Made by a program: the position numbers and the translations under genes
Notes under the pieces: generated by a model
The model's database searches: none
What the model saw: the letters and a program-made list of their open reading frames with translations, nothing else
What the model was told of the DNA's origin: nothing
Shown: in pieces, positions 16,792 to 25,440 of the stretch
Layout: every line of letters starts with the position of its first letter
Numbering within the stretch: position 1 is the stretch's first letter
Assembly: GCF_018361265.1 (NCBI RefSeq)
Contig: NZ_JAFLNH010000001.1
Span: forward strand, 1,054,001-1,118,000
DNA length: 64,000 nt
DNA from: Mycobacterium sp. SM1
GTDB lineage: Bacteria; Actinomycetota; Actinomycetes; Mycobacteriales; Mycobacteriaceae
Direction: 5' to 3'

Positions 16792-17954
16792 GCCGACAGC
16801 CGTTCCCGCAGTAGTTGGCGCAGATCCATTGCGTCGCTGGTTAGTCCGTGCTTTACGTGCCACGCCGTGACGGTGTGGACCCGCCCGCTGGGCGATTGAC
16901 GCAGCACGGCGATCTCGCAAAGCCTGCGACGCCCGGTTCGGTCCCGCGCCACATGCAGAACCACTTGGACTGCCGCGGCGAGTTGGCTATGCAGCGCGGC
17001 CCGATCGAGGCCTCCGAGAGCCCCCAGCGCCTCCAGCCGAGCGGGAACCTCGCCCGGGTTGTTGGCGTGTACGGTGCCCGCGCCGCCCTCGTGGCCGGTG
17101 TTCAGCGCCGCCAACAGATCCACCACCTCGGCGCCCCTGACCTCTCCCACCACGATGCGGTCCGGCCGCATTCGCAGCGCCTGGCGCACCAGTTGACGCA
17201 CGGTCACCTCGCCCACGCCTTCGACGTTGGCGCGCCGCGCGACCAGCTTCACCAGATGGGGATGCCGGGGGGCCAGCTCGGCGGCATCCTCGACGCACAC
17301 AATCCGCTCGCTCGGTGCCACCGCACCCAACATGGCCGCCAGCAGCGTGGTTTTGCCGGCGCCGGTGCCGCCGCAGACCAAGAATGCCAGCCGGGCGGCG
17401 ATCAAGTCGGTGAGCAGCGCGGCGGCCTGCGGCGCAATCGCCCCTGCGGCGATCAGCCCCGCCAGATCCTGAGTGGCTGGCCGCAGCACCCGCAGCGACA
17501 GGCAGGTACCTGCGGGCGCGACCGGCGGCAGCACCGCATGCAGTCGCACCGCGAACTCTCCGGTGCCTATCCCCGTCAGCTGGCCGTCCACCCACGGCTG
17601 CGCGTCATCGAGACGACGCCCGGCCGCCAGCGCCAGACGCTGCGCCAAACGCCGCACCGCCGCTTCGTCGGTGAAGCGAATACTGCTGCGGTGCAATCCG
17701 TTTCCATCATCAACCCAGACGGCATCCGGCGCGGTGACCAGGACGTCGGTGGTACCGTCCGCGCACAGCAGCGGGTCAAGGATGCCGGCGCCGCTCAGCT
17801 CGGTCTGCAACACCCGAAGACTGGTCAGCACCTCGGTGTCGCCGAGCACCCCACCGGACTCGGCCCGGATCGCGGCGGCTACCACGTTCGGGCGCAGCGG
17901 CCCGGGTTCGGCCGCCAAGCGCTCACGCACCCGTTCGATCAGTGAGTCGGTCAT
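16788..17954 (-). CDS. TadA/VirB11-type secretion ATPase, Rv3659c family
   Basis: 388-aa hexameric ATPase that powers Flp pilus assembly at the inner membrane. Walker A is GGTGAGKTTLL. An Asp box is in CVEDAAEL, and the RMRPDRIVVGEVRGAEVVDLL segment includes Walker B and the His/Arg fingers of this family. The ATG start at 17954 overlaps the ssd stop (ATGA). Confidence 0.9.
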   Translation of the reverse strand: MTDSLIERVRERLAAEPGPLRPNVVAAAIRAESGGVLGDTEVLTSLRVLQTELSGAGILDPLLCADGTTDVLVTAPDAVWVDDGNGLHRSSIRFTDEAAVRRLAQRLALAAGRRLDDAQPWVDGQLTGIGTGEFAVRLHAVLPPVAPAGTCLSLRVLRPATQDLAGLIAAGAIAPQAAALLTDLIAARLAFLVCGGTGAGKTTLLAAMLGAVAPSERIVCVEDAAELAPRHPHLVKLVARRANVEGVGEVTVRQLVRQALRMRPDRIVVGEVRGAEVVDLLAALNTGHEGGAGTVHANNPGEVPARLEALGALGGLDRAALHSQLAAAVQVVLHVARDRTGRRRLCEIAVLRQSPSGRVHTVTAWHVKHGLTSDAMDLRQLLRERLSA

Positions 17955-19072
17955 GCTGCCCGGCCGCTTTGACTCATCGACTGGCGTGGCGGCAGCATGG
18001 CGAGCACCCGGCGAGCGGCCATCGCCAGCGCAGATCGCCGGCGCAAACGAAGGCCACCGCGCTCTAGTTGCTCGGCGAGCCGCGGTTCGGCTCGCATCGA
18101 CGCCAGCAACGGCACACCGGCGATCTCGGCGATTTCCGCAGCCCGCAGTCCGCCCGGTGACGGTCCCCGCACGACCAGGCCGACGTTGGGATTGATCGCC
18201 GACAACACCGGGGCGATGGTTGCCGTGGCAGCACATGCCCGCACATCACACGGGCTGATCAAGACCACCAGATCCGCCGTGTAAAGCGCCACTTGGGCCG
18301 CCTCGGTCAGCCGCCGGGGGAGATCGCAGATCACAGTCACGCCGCCGCGGCGCCCAGCATCGACGACGGCTTCCACGGGCCCGGCCTCCAACTCGTATCC
18401 GCGCCGGACGCCGGAGAGCATGCTGATCCCGCGGTGACGCGGCAGCGCTTGGCGCACCGCCGACCAGGTCAGCCGCCCGCCCTGCACGGCCAGGTCCGGC
18501 CAGCGCAGGCCGGGTGCGGTTTCGCCGCCCAGCACCAGATCGATGCCGCCGCCCCAGGGATCGACATCGACCAGCAATGCTTCGGTGGCGAGATGGGCCA
18601 GCGCCGCCGCGAACAGTGACGCGCCGGCCCCGCCGCGTCCGCCGATGACGGCGAGAACCTCGCCGCGCGGCGTGATGCCGCCGTGCGCCGACTCGGCGGC
18701 GTCCGCCAACTCGCGCACCAGTTCGTCCTCCTGCGCGGGCAGCCGCAGAACCTGTTGGGCGCCCACCGCGATGGCCGCCGCCCAGCTCGCCGGCGCTGGT
18801 TCGCCGCGGGTCAGCGCGATGACGTGCGCGCGCCGGGGCAAGGCGCTGTGTCTGCAGCGCTCCATCGCCACCTCGTCGAGCACCACGGCCGCCGCGGCCG
18901 ACCAGGATCGTCTTGTCGGCGGCGCCATGCCCGGTGACCCGGCATCGGCGTGCACCACCCGCACGCCGACGGCCGCGGCGATCCGATCCACTTCCTCGCG
19001 CAAGGCGGGGTCGGCCAGCAGAGCCAAGACGCCCGAGGTGCCGGCCGCGCCGCCGGTGCCGATGGAACTCAC
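17951..19072 (-). CDS. ssd: Septum-site determining protein Ssd, MinD/CpaE-like
   Basis: 373-aa MinD-family protein heading the Tad cluster. A receiver-like N-terminal domain (about 1-120) precedes a P-loop domain starting GGRGGAGAS. The usual deviant Walker motif KGGxGK(S/T) has lost both lysines here, so ATPase activity is doubtful. VDVDPWGGGIDL is the later MinD-like motif. In M. tuberculosis Ssd (Rv3660c) overexpression inhibits septum formation; CpaE relatives place pili at poles. The GTG at 19072 is chosen as the first plausible start. The 6C RNA gene lies upstream on the same strand. Confidence 0.85.
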   Translation of the reverse strand: MSSIGTGGAAGTSGVLALLADPALREEVDRIAAAVGVRVVHADAGSPGMAPPTRRSWSAAAAVVLDEVAMERCRHSALPRRAHVIALTRGEPAPASWAAAIAVGAQQVLRLPAQEDELVRELADAAESAHGGITPRGEVLAVIGGRGGAGASLFAAALAHLATEALLVDVDPWGGGIDLVLGGETAPGLRWPDLAVQGGRLTWSAVRQALPRHRGISMLSGVRRGYELEAGPVEAVVDAGRRGGVTVICDLPRRLTEAAQVALYTADLVVLISPCDVRACAATATIAPVLSAINPNVGLVVRGPSPGGLRAAEIAEIAGVPLLASMRAEPRLAEQLERGGLRLRRRSALAMAARRVLAMLPPRQSMSQSGRAA

Positions 19073-19290
19073 CCATCCACGATGCGCGGGCGCGGCGGTT
19101 GACCGCCATTCAGAGAGCAGGATCTGGGGACGAAACGAGATCTGTGCACAAACTCGTTGACGCTCGCCGGCGATCAAGCGATTCCGCAACGAAGGGCCGC
19201 CGGGCCGGATGCCGAGACCCCGTCGACGGCGAACGGCGCCGGCGAAGCGGAGACACGAAGCAAAGACACCAAGCAGAGACAATTGCCCCG

Positions 19291-19387
19291 ATAAAAGGGA
19301 CGACCCCCGCCAGGGGGGGAGGAGGCGAGGGTCGTCGTGTATCAGCTCCGGGGGGTCGAGCTGATACACCTCGGCACAGGCCGAGTA
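19291..19387 (-). ncRNA. 6C small RNA (B11 type)
   Basis: Minus-strand RNA of about 97 nt. Two hairpins carry C-rich loops. Stem GTGTATCAGCTC / GAGCTGATACAC has a loop with six C. Stem GACGACCC / GGGTCGTC has a loop with seven C and is followed by CCTTTTAT, an intrinsic terminator. This is the defining layout of the 6C family of high-GC Gram-positives. In M. tuberculosis B11 lies at the same place, between Rv3660c and Rv3661. The C-rich loops are thought to pair with G-rich ribosome sites of target mRNAs. Ends are estimated from the -10 box and T-run. Confidence 0.92.
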
Positions 19388-19393
19388 ACTCTT

Positions 19394-19399
19394 ACTATA
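19394..19399 (-). promoter_or_regulatory. -10 box of 6C RNA
   Basis: TATAGT on the minus strand, about seven bases before the predicted RNA start. Further upstream (19400-19550) no gene is seen. From the RNA 3' end to the ssd start (19073-19290) nothing definite was recognised. Confidence 0.65.
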
Positions 19400-19554
19400 C
19401 ACACGACAGCGCCGGCTGGCGCAAGTGTTGCGCGCCGTGGGAGGCGCAGCCCGGTTGGCTTGATCGGACCCGAGAGAGACCGCCCCACCATCGTCGGCAC
19501 TCTCCTTGAGCTGCGGCTCCGGCGCACCATCGCGACCAAGCGACGGCTCCGCCC

Positions 19555-19560
19555 TATGCT
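19555..19560 (+). promoter_or_regulatory. -10 box of the HAD phosphatase gene (leaderless)
   Basis: TATGCT followed by six bases and the GTG at 19567, a clear leaderless arrangement. Confidence 0.7.
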
Positions 19561-19566
19561 GGGCCG

Positions 19567-20418
19567 GTGACCGCTTCCGACTCGGCCGCACAGCAACACC
19601 CCGCACCGCACCCCCTGCCACCCCTCGCTCGCAAGACCCGTACCGCCGCCTTTTTCGACCTGGATAAGACAATCATCGCCAAGTCCAGCATGCTGGCGTT
19701 CAGCAAACCATTCTTCGATCAAGGACTGATCAACCGCCGCGCTGTGCTCAAGGCCAGCTACGCCCAGTTCATCTACCTGCTCTCCGGAGCCGACCACGAC
19801 CAGATGGACCGGATGCGCGCCCATATGGCCAACATGTGCGCCGGTTGGGATGTGGCGCAGGTCAAGTCGATCGTCAATGAGACCCTGCATGACGTCGTCA
19901 CTCCGCTGATCTTTGCGGAAGCCGCGGACCTGATCACCGGCCACCGGCTGTTCGGCCGTGATGTTGTCCTGGTATCGGCATCCGGCGAAGAGGTGGTGGC
20001 CCCGATTGCACGCGCGCTCGGTGCCAGCCATGCGCTGGCGACCCGCATGCTCGTCGAGGGCGGCAGGTACACCGGAGAGGTTGCGTTTTATTGCTACGGC
20101 CAGGGCAAGGTGCGCGCAATCCGCGAGCTGGCCGCCCGTGAGGGTTACCGGCTGGAGCACTGCTATGCCTACTCGGATTCGATTACCGACCTGCCGATGC
20201 TCGAGGCCGTCGGGCACCCCACCGCGGTGAATCCCGATCGCGCCTTACGCAAGGAGGCGACCGCGCGGGGCTGGCCGGTGCTGACGTTCACCCGGCCGGT
20301 GTCCCTGCCCGATCGCCTCACCGCACCGCCGAGCGCGGCGGTTGCTGCCACCGCCGCGGTAAGCGCGCTCGCAGCGGGGGCGATCACCTACTCCCTGCTG
20401 CGCCGCTTCACGTTTTAG
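19567..20418 (+). CDS. HAD-IB family phosphatase, Rv3661 type
   Basis: 283-aa HAD-superfamily hydrolase (SerB-like). Motif I is FFDLDKT with nucleophile and acid Asp, motif II is the Ser in VLVSASGEE, and motif IV is AYSDSITDLPML. The helical cap (YAQFIYLLSGADHDQMDRM) fits subfamily IB. A single C-terminal hydrophobic helix (AVAATAAVSALAAGAITY) suggests membrane attachment. Substrate unknown; phosphoserine or a phospholipid head group are possibilities. It sits between the 6C and Ms1-type RNA genes. Confidence 0.85.
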   Translation: MTASDSAAQQHPAPHPLPPLARKTRTAAFFDLDKTIIAKSSMLAFSKPFFDQGLINRRAVLKASYAQFIYLLSGADHDQMDRMRAHMANMCAGWDVAQVKSIVNETLHDVVTPLIFAEAADLITGHRLFGRDVVLVSASGEEVVAPIARALGASHALATRMLVEGGRYTGEVAFYCYGQGKVRAIRELAAREGYRLEHCYAYSDSITDLPMLEAVGHPTAVNPDRALRKEATARGWPVLTFTRPVSLPDRLTAPPSAAVAATAAVSALAAGAITYSLLRRFTF

Positions 20419-20486
20419 CAGCCGGTAACGACGCAGCCCGGGATTCCCGGATGGGTGATAACGCATCGCCCCTCGGGGAATCGACT

Positions 20487-20570
20487 TGGGCCGGTGATGG
20501 GCCACGGCCACGGACAGCAACGGACGGCAATGGGCCGCCGCAATAGACGGCAGTGGGCCGGTGATGGGCC
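20487..20570. repeat. Short imperfect repeats upstream of the Ms1-type RNA
   Basis: Within the gap 20419-20657 the 17-mer TGGGCCGGTGATGGGCC occurs twice, at 20487-20503 and 20554-20570. ACGGACGGCAATGGGCC-like copies lie between them. No gene is supported in this stretch. Confidence 0.5.
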
Positions 20571-20657
20571 GCCGCAAACGGGTTTGCCGATGTCGCCGAA
20601 GTCGTTGCGGGCGGATTGGGTCTTGATGTGACGGGGCCCACGTAGTACAAAGGAGTC

Positions 20658-20955
20658 ACGGAAGCCCGGGGAGGCCAAGATCGATCCGGAAGAGAAGGCT
20701 CGATCTCCCGATCCGGGCGGCCCAGCACGGTTCCCGGCACCCACGCGGAGCTACAGCCGCGAAAATGGCAAAAGTGTTGCGGGCCTGCGTAATTGCGAAG
20801 AGTGACCGGCGCTGATAGCCCTTTGGGTGGGGCTGGAGGTAGTCGCTTCGCAAGATCGCCGAGGCCAACCCACGCAGCCCGGGTTGCACGCATGGTAACC
20901 GAGTACCGTGCTAGCGGGCGACGGGCCGGAAGCTTCGGATCGTCGCCCGCTTTAC
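20658..20955 (+). ncRNA. Ms1/MTS2823-type abundant small RNA
   Basis: An intergenic RNA of about 300 nt between the Rv3661- and Rv3662c-type genes, the position of MTS2823 in M. tuberculosis (Ms1 in M. smegmatis). That RNA accumulates in stationary phase and binds core RNA polymerase. It is bounded by a TTGATG...TACAAA promoter (17-bp spacer, -10 at 20646-20651) and a strong terminator ending near 20953. The interior has long-range pairing potential, e.g. GATCCGG and CCGGATC-like arms. The size from promoter to terminator matches the known ~300 nt. The call rests on location, length and boundary signals rather than alignment. Confidence 0.75.
20914..20953 (+). terminator. Terminator of the Ms1-type RNA
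   Basis: Perfect 10-bp stem GCGGGCGACG / CGTCGCCCGC, 17-nt loop, followed by TTTACAT. Confidence 0.8.
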
Positions 20956-20980
20956 ATCTGTCAGCCGGTTTGCGGGACGA

Positions 20981-21739
20981 CTAGCGGCTCGGCAAGGACT
21001 CGGCGATCTGCAGCGCCTCCTGCGCGCCGGCGTACATCGCGCGGCAACACAGCAGCAGCCAGGTTCTCAGTCCCTCGGGCGAGCCGGTGGCAAACCCGCG
21101 CGCCGCGGCACGGTAGTCCGCCGCGCGGCGCATCCAGGCCACCTCGGGTACCCCCAGCCCGTGCGGGTCGAGCCCGGAGGCGATCGACACCAGCCGCGAC
21201 ACCCCACGGGCCACCACCCCGTCCGCGCTGCCGAACGGCGCTAGAGTCAGCAGCTCGCCATGCACGACGGCCGCCAGCACCGGTGCCGGCGCACGGGTGG
21301 CGCCGGTCACCAGGTCCGCTAGCAGCTCAAGGCGCGGCGCGACGTGACCGTCGGACCGCGGCCGGCCCAGCCGGTCCTCATCGACCTGACCGGTGGCCGC
21401 CAGCATGTGCAGCCGTGCCAGCGCCTGCAGCGGCGCCCGTCGCCACACCCCGACCAGGCTGGTTTCGCCGCCCTCCAGGGCCTGGGCCACCCGCAGCGCG
21501 CCGGCCAGCACCGTGCTGGCGGTCGAGTCCTCCGATGGGTCCTCCGGTTTCGAGGAGGAACCGCCGTCGAGAACCGACGAAGCCCGCGCCGCCCGCATCG
21601 CCGCCTCGGCGGCGCTAACCGGCCAGCCCCGCAGGTTGGCCCGATGCCGGTGCGCCCGGCTCAGCGCTTCTCGAGCCCGATCGCTGGCCACGGCCACACC
21701 GGGCAAGTCCATCAGCGGAGCCAGCGGATCGGCGCTCAC
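20981..21739 (-). CDS. Conserved mycobacterial protein, Rv3662c type
   Basis: 252-aa, Ala/Arg/Leu-rich soluble protein of unknown function. The N-terminal AAMRAARASSVLDGG resembles the region before the catalytic core in some Fic-domain proteins, but no HPFx(D/E)GN motif was found, so no enzymatic role is claimed. GTG start at 21739, with TAAGTT (21748-21753) eight bases upstream as a possible -10 box. In M. tuberculosis the dppABCD and acs genes follow; here the next gene is the Rv3668c homologue. Confidence 0.7.
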   Translation of the reverse strand: MSADPLAPLMDLPGVAVASDRAREALSRAHRHRANLRGWPVSAAEAAMRAARASSVLDGGSSSKPEDPSEDSTASTVLAGALRVAQALEGGETSLVGVWRRAPLQALARLHMLAATGQVDEDRLGRPRSDGHVAPRLELLADLVTGATRAPAPVLAAVVHGELLTLAPFGSADGVVARGVSRLVSIASGLDPHGLGVPEVAWMRRAADYRAAARGFATGSPEGLRTWLLLCCRAMYAGAQEALQIAESLPSR

Positions 21740-21839
21740 AAGACGCCAACTTAGCGGGATCGCCGAGCTGGATGGGGCCCGGCCGCGGTGAGCTGGATGT
21801 TCCGCCGGGACGTAATTCGTGGAGATCCGGGCATGTGCG

Positions 21840-22547
21840 TCAGGACGGGACGGGAACGAACCCGGCTCCCGCACGGTTTTTGCGGTTGACGTCGGCCAGC
21901 ACAGCGTTGATCGACGTCACCACCGCCGGCGTGTGCAGTGGAATGTATTTGATGACGCACATCGGCAGGTTTTCGCTGAAAGCGCCGTGGAGCAGGCCCA
22001 CCAGCAGATTGTTGACGGTGACCGGGGCGCCGGAGTCACCCGGTTGCCCACAGACCTGCATCACGATGGTGCCCGGATCCTGACCCGGCCCCCAGGTGAC
22101 GCCGCAGGAGTTGCCCGTAGTGCGGCCCTGTTTGCAGGCGACCTCGCCGAACGCCGGGTCGGGGCCGATGCCGTTGATCAGAAAGCCGTCGTAATTGGCC
22201 ACCGGTGCCACCTTTTCCGGATCGAAACGGATCACCGCGTAGTCGAGGGTGTCGTTGCCGGCCACCATCGTGCCCACGATGCCGTGGCCTTGCGCCGCCT
22301 CGGCGGCGACCTGCGCCCCGGGGCCACCGCAGTGCGCGGACGTGAAGCCGACCAACTCGCCTTTGTTGTCGCTGCCGATGGTGGTCAGGGTGCAAAACGT
22401 GTCGCCGTTGATGACGATGCCCGCACCACCCCCCAGGGGAACCTTGCCGTCGGCGGCCGCAGTGCCGCCGGCCAGGCCCGCGAGAACGGGCAGCACCGCG
22501 GCCATCGCCGCCGCGACACGCGGCAACCAATGGTGCGTCGCCTGCAC
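21840..22547 (-). CDS. Secreted trypsin-like serine protease, Rv3668c type
   Basis: 235-aa exported protease. The signal peptide covers about residues 1-32 (VAAAMAAVLPVLAGLAGGTAAADG). The chymotrypsin-fold triad lies in FTSAHCGG (His), NDTLDYAVI (Asp) and GQPGDSGAP (Ser). Cysteines suitable for disulfides flank these. The GTG start at 22547 has AGGAA upstream and gives a compact signal peptide. Natural substrate unknown. Confidence 0.88.
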   Translation of the reverse strand: MQATHHWLPRVAAAMAAVLPVLAGLAGGTAAADGKVPLGGGAGIVINGDTFCTLTTIGSDNKGELVGFTSAHCGGPGAQVAAEAAQGHGIVGTMVAGNDTLDYAVIRFDPEKVAPVANYDGFLINGIGPDPAFGEVACKQGRTTGNSCGVTWGPGQDPGTIVMQVCGQPGDSGAPVTVNNLLVGLLHGAFSENLPMCVIKYIPLHTPAVVTSINAVLADVNRKNRAGAGFVPVPS

Positions 22548-22739
22548 AGCAAGGTTCCTGTCGAGGTCGAAAGTCCAGAGCGGCCGCGCCAGTCCAATGT
22601 GAACGGCCCGCAACGGCAGTCTAGTTCAGGCGGCGCGCATCCGCGGGCAGGTCCGTCGCGGCAATCGGCTGGCCTCGTCGGGCACCGGGCGACATGGCAA
22701 CATGAACCGCGACGGCAGTGCCAACTGGGAGGAGCGTCG

Positions 22740-23270
22740 GTGAGCAAGGCTGATCGTAAGAACGCGGACAGCGGTTCAGGCAACGCCGCACGGCTGACGA
22801 CGATCCCGCTGGCAGATCCGCATGCCACCGCCGGGGAGCCGTCGATCGGTGATCTGGTCAAGGAGGCAAGCGCCCAGGTATCGACACTGGTGCGGGCCGA
22901 GGTCGAACTGGCCCGCGCCGAAATCACCCGTGACCTCAAAAAAGGCCTGGCCGGTAGCGTTTTTTTCATCGCCGCGCTGGTGGTGCTGTGCTACTCCACC
23001 TTCTTTTTCTTCTTTTTCCTCGCCGAGCTGCTCCACACCTGGCTGTGGCAATGGCTGTCCTTCCTGATCGTGTTCGGGCTCATGCTCGTGGTGACGGCGC
23101 TGCTGGCCCTGGTGGGCTTCCTCAAGGTGCGCCGAATCCGCGGACCTCGGCGGACCATCGAATCGGTCAAGGAGGCTCGCACCGCACTCAGCCCTGGGCA
23201 CGACCGGGTCCGCCAGCGTGCGCCGATCACGCCCGACGGCAAGGCTCCCGCGGATCCCGCCGGCTGGTAG
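22740..23270 (+). CDS. Phage-holin-superfamily membrane protein, Rv3669 type
   Basis: 176-aa protein with an amphipathic N-terminal region (SIGDLVKEASAQVSTLVRAE) and two adjacent membrane helices (about 72-95 and 105-130), matching the actinobacterial Holin-X/DUF1469 family. A poly-Phe run marks the first helix. It has a GTG start with GGAGGAG six bases upstream. It stops directly before the ephE ATG, so the two form an operon. Confidence 0.85.
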   Translation: MSKADRKNADSGSGNAARLTTIPLADPHATAGEPSIGDLVKEASAQVSTLVRAEVELARAEITRDLKKGLAGSVFFIAALVVLCYSTFFFFFFLAELLHTWLWQWLSFLIVFGLMLVVTALLALVGFLKVRRIRGPRRTIESVKEARTALSPGHDRVRQRAPITPDGKAPADPAGW

Positions 23271-24236
23271 ATGGCACCGCCAGATCCGTCGGTGACCCGA
23301 ATCAGCGGGCCGTGGCGCCATCTGGACGTGCACGCAAACGGCATCCGGTTCCATGTGGTCGAGGCGGTGCCGCCCAGCCAGAGCCCGACTGCCCCGTCCG
23401 CAGCGCGGCCGCTGGTGATCTTGCTGCATGGTTTCGGCTCCTTTTGGTGGTCCTGGCGTCACCAGTTGCGCGGAATCGCCGGACCCCGGGTGATCGCCGT
23501 CGACTTGCGCGGCTACGGTGGCAGCGACAAGCCGCCACGGGGCTACGACGGCTGGACGCTCGCCGGCGACACCGCCGGGCTGATCCGGGCGCTCGGGCAT
23601 TCGTCGGCGACGCTGGTGGGTCACGCCGACGGCGGGCTGGTCTGCTGGGCCACCTCGGTGCTGCACCCCCGGCTGGTGCGCGCGATCGCGCTGATCAGCT
23701 CGCCGCACCCGGCTGCGCTGCGCCGCTCCGCGTTGACCCGGCGTGCTCAGGCTCGCGCGTTGTTGCCGTCGTTGCTGCGCTACCAGGTGCCGATCTGGCC
23801 GGAGCGCTCGCTCACCCGAAACAACGCCGACGAGATCGAGCGTCTGGTCCGTCGCCGCGCCGGTGCCAAATGGCTTGTATCCGAAGACTTCTCCGAAACA
23901 ATCGGCTATTTGAGGCAGGCGATACAGATTCCCTCGGCGGCGCACTGCGCTTTGGAATACCAGCGCTGGGCGGTGCGCAGCCAGCTGCGTGACGAAGGCC
24001 GCCGGTTCATGCGGGCGCTAACCCGGCAACCCGGAATCCCGTTGCTGCATCTGCGCGGCGACGCGGACCCTTACGTGCTGGCCGATCCGGTCGAACGGAC
24101 CCAGCGCTACGCCCCGCACGGGCGCTACGTATCCATCTCCGGGGCAGGGCATTTCAGCCACGAAGAGATGCCCGAGGAAGTCAACCGCCACTTGATGCGG
24201 TTTTTCGAGCAGGTGCACGGACCGCAGCTCAGGTGA
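23271..24236 (+). CDS. ephE: Epoxide hydrolase-type alpha/beta hydrolase
   Basis: 321-aa alpha/beta-hydrolase. The oxyanion-hole segment HGFGSFWWSW is near residue 48. The nucleophile elbow GHADGG has Asp rather than Ser, as in epoxide hydrolases and dehalogenases. The catalytic His is in GAGHFSHEE. The start ATG abuts the previous stop. Corresponds to EphE (Rv3670). It ends convergently with marP, overlapping by 8 bp. Confidence 0.85.
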   Translation: MAPPDPSVTRISGPWRHLDVHANGIRFHVVEAVPPSQSPTAPSAARPLVILLHGFGSFWWSWRHQLRGIAGPRVIAVDLRGYGGSDKPPRGYDGWTLAGDTAGLIRALGHSSATLVGHADGGLVCWATSVLHPRLVRAIALISSPHPAALRRSALTRRAQARALLPSLLRYQVPIWPERSLTRNNADEIERLVRRRAGAKWLVSEDFSETIGYLRQAIQIPSAAHCALEYQRWAVRSQLRDEGRRFMRALTRQPGIPLLHLRGDADPYVLADPVERTQRYAPHGRYVSISGAGHFSHEEMPEEVNRHLMRFFEQVHGPQLR

Positions 24237-25440
24237 CGCACGCCTCGGTGCTCACCGGCTGGGTGTCACCGATCTTGGCCAGCTGAGCGGCCACCTCCTT
24301 GGCCGTCAACACGAAACCGGTGTCGTTCTCATCGACCGCGGCCCCAAACACCACACCGAGCACCTGACCGTTCAGGTCAACCAACGGCCCGCCGGAATTG
24401 CCTTGCTCCACGTTGGCCCTGATGGTGTAGACCTGGCGGGTAACCGTTGCGTTGCGGTAAATGTCGGGCCCGTTCAATTCGATGACGTCACGGATCCGGG
24501 CCGGGGTTGCCACGAAGGCACCGCCACCGGGATAGCCCAGCAACAAGGCATCGGTACCCGTGCTCGCGGTGGCGTCGGCGAACGCCAGTGGCCCCGAAGA
24601 CAGGTTCGGGACGGCGAGGATGGCGATGTCGACCGCCGGATCATAGGACACCACCGTGGCCTCGTAGGGGGTACCGCTGGCCGCCACGGTGACGGCACTG
24701 GACCCGGCAACCACGTGGGCGTTCGTCATCACCCGTTCGGGTGCTACGACGAACCCGCTGCCCTCTAACACCTTCTGACATTTGGGCGCTACCGCGCGAA
24801 CCTTGACCACACTCGGCCGGGCGGCAGCCACCACCGGGCTGTTGGCCAGCGCGGCGTCCGGCGGCGCGACCGCGACGATCGGGGTGCGGCTGAACGGCTC
24901 CAGCACCGCCGGCAAGCCGGAAGTGTCCAGCAGCGAAGACAGCCGCTTTGGCACGGTCTTCAGCCAGCTGGGGGCGTAGTGGTTCACCTCGGCCAGCACC
25001 CGCGAGCCGCGAACGGCGGCAGCAAGAGCGGGCTGGTCGCGCGACTGTGTCAGGGGCGTCGCGAGCAGCCAGGCCGCGATCAGCACCACCACCACCTGCA
25101 GTCCCACCCCAACGAGCGAATCGATAAACCGGATCGCCCGGCCCCGCAGGGCGCCGCGGACGGCGCGGCCCAGCACCACGCCCGCCACCTCACCGACCAC
25201 CACCAGTGTCAGGATCAAAAACAGCGCGCTAAACAGCTTGGCGCGCGGCGCGCTGATGTGGCTGACAATGTGGGGGGCCAGCAAAACGCCGGCGATGGCC
25301 CCCAGCACCACGCCGACAAACGACAGCAGCGAGCCCAACGCCCCCGAGCGCCAACCCGAGATGGCCGCGATCAATGCGATGGCCAGCACGGCAATGTCCA
25401 ACCACTGCGATGCAGTCATCGAGGTCATCGCCATCATCAC
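24229..25440 (-). CDS. marP: Membrane-anchored acid-resistance serine protease
   Basis: 403-aa periplasmic protease that preserves pH homeostasis in acid. Four N-terminal membrane helices (CvpA-like, about residues 10-130) precede a trypsin-like domain. The triad is His in NAHVVAG, Asp in DPAVDIAIL and Ser in GNSGGP; M. tuberculosis has GDSGGP here. Cysteines in PKCQKV and near the C-terminus (EACVT) match the redox disulfide of MarP. It overlaps the Nudix stop (GTGA). Inner ATGs at 25437 and 25419 are alternative starts. Corresponds to Rv3671c. Confidence 0.93.
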   Translation of the reverse strand: MMMAMTSMTASQWLDIAVLAIALIAAISGWRSGALGSLLSFVGVVLGAIAGVLLAPHIVSHISAPRAKLFSALFLILTLVVVGEVAGVVLGRAVRGALRGRAIRFIDSLVGVGLQVVVVLIAAWLLATPLTQSRDQPALAAAVRGSRVLAEVNHYAPSWLKTVPKRLSSLLDTSGLPAVLEPFSRTPIVAVAPPDAALANSPVVAAARPSVVKVRAVAPKCQKVLEGSGFVVAPERVMTNAHVVAGSSAVTVAASGTPYEATVVSYDPAVDIAILAVPNLSSGPLAFADATASTGTDALLLGYPGGGAFVATPARIRDVIELNGPDIYRNATVTRQVYTIRANVEQGNSGGPLVDLNGQVLGVVFGAAVDENDTGFVLTAKEVAAQLAKIGDTQPVSTEACVT

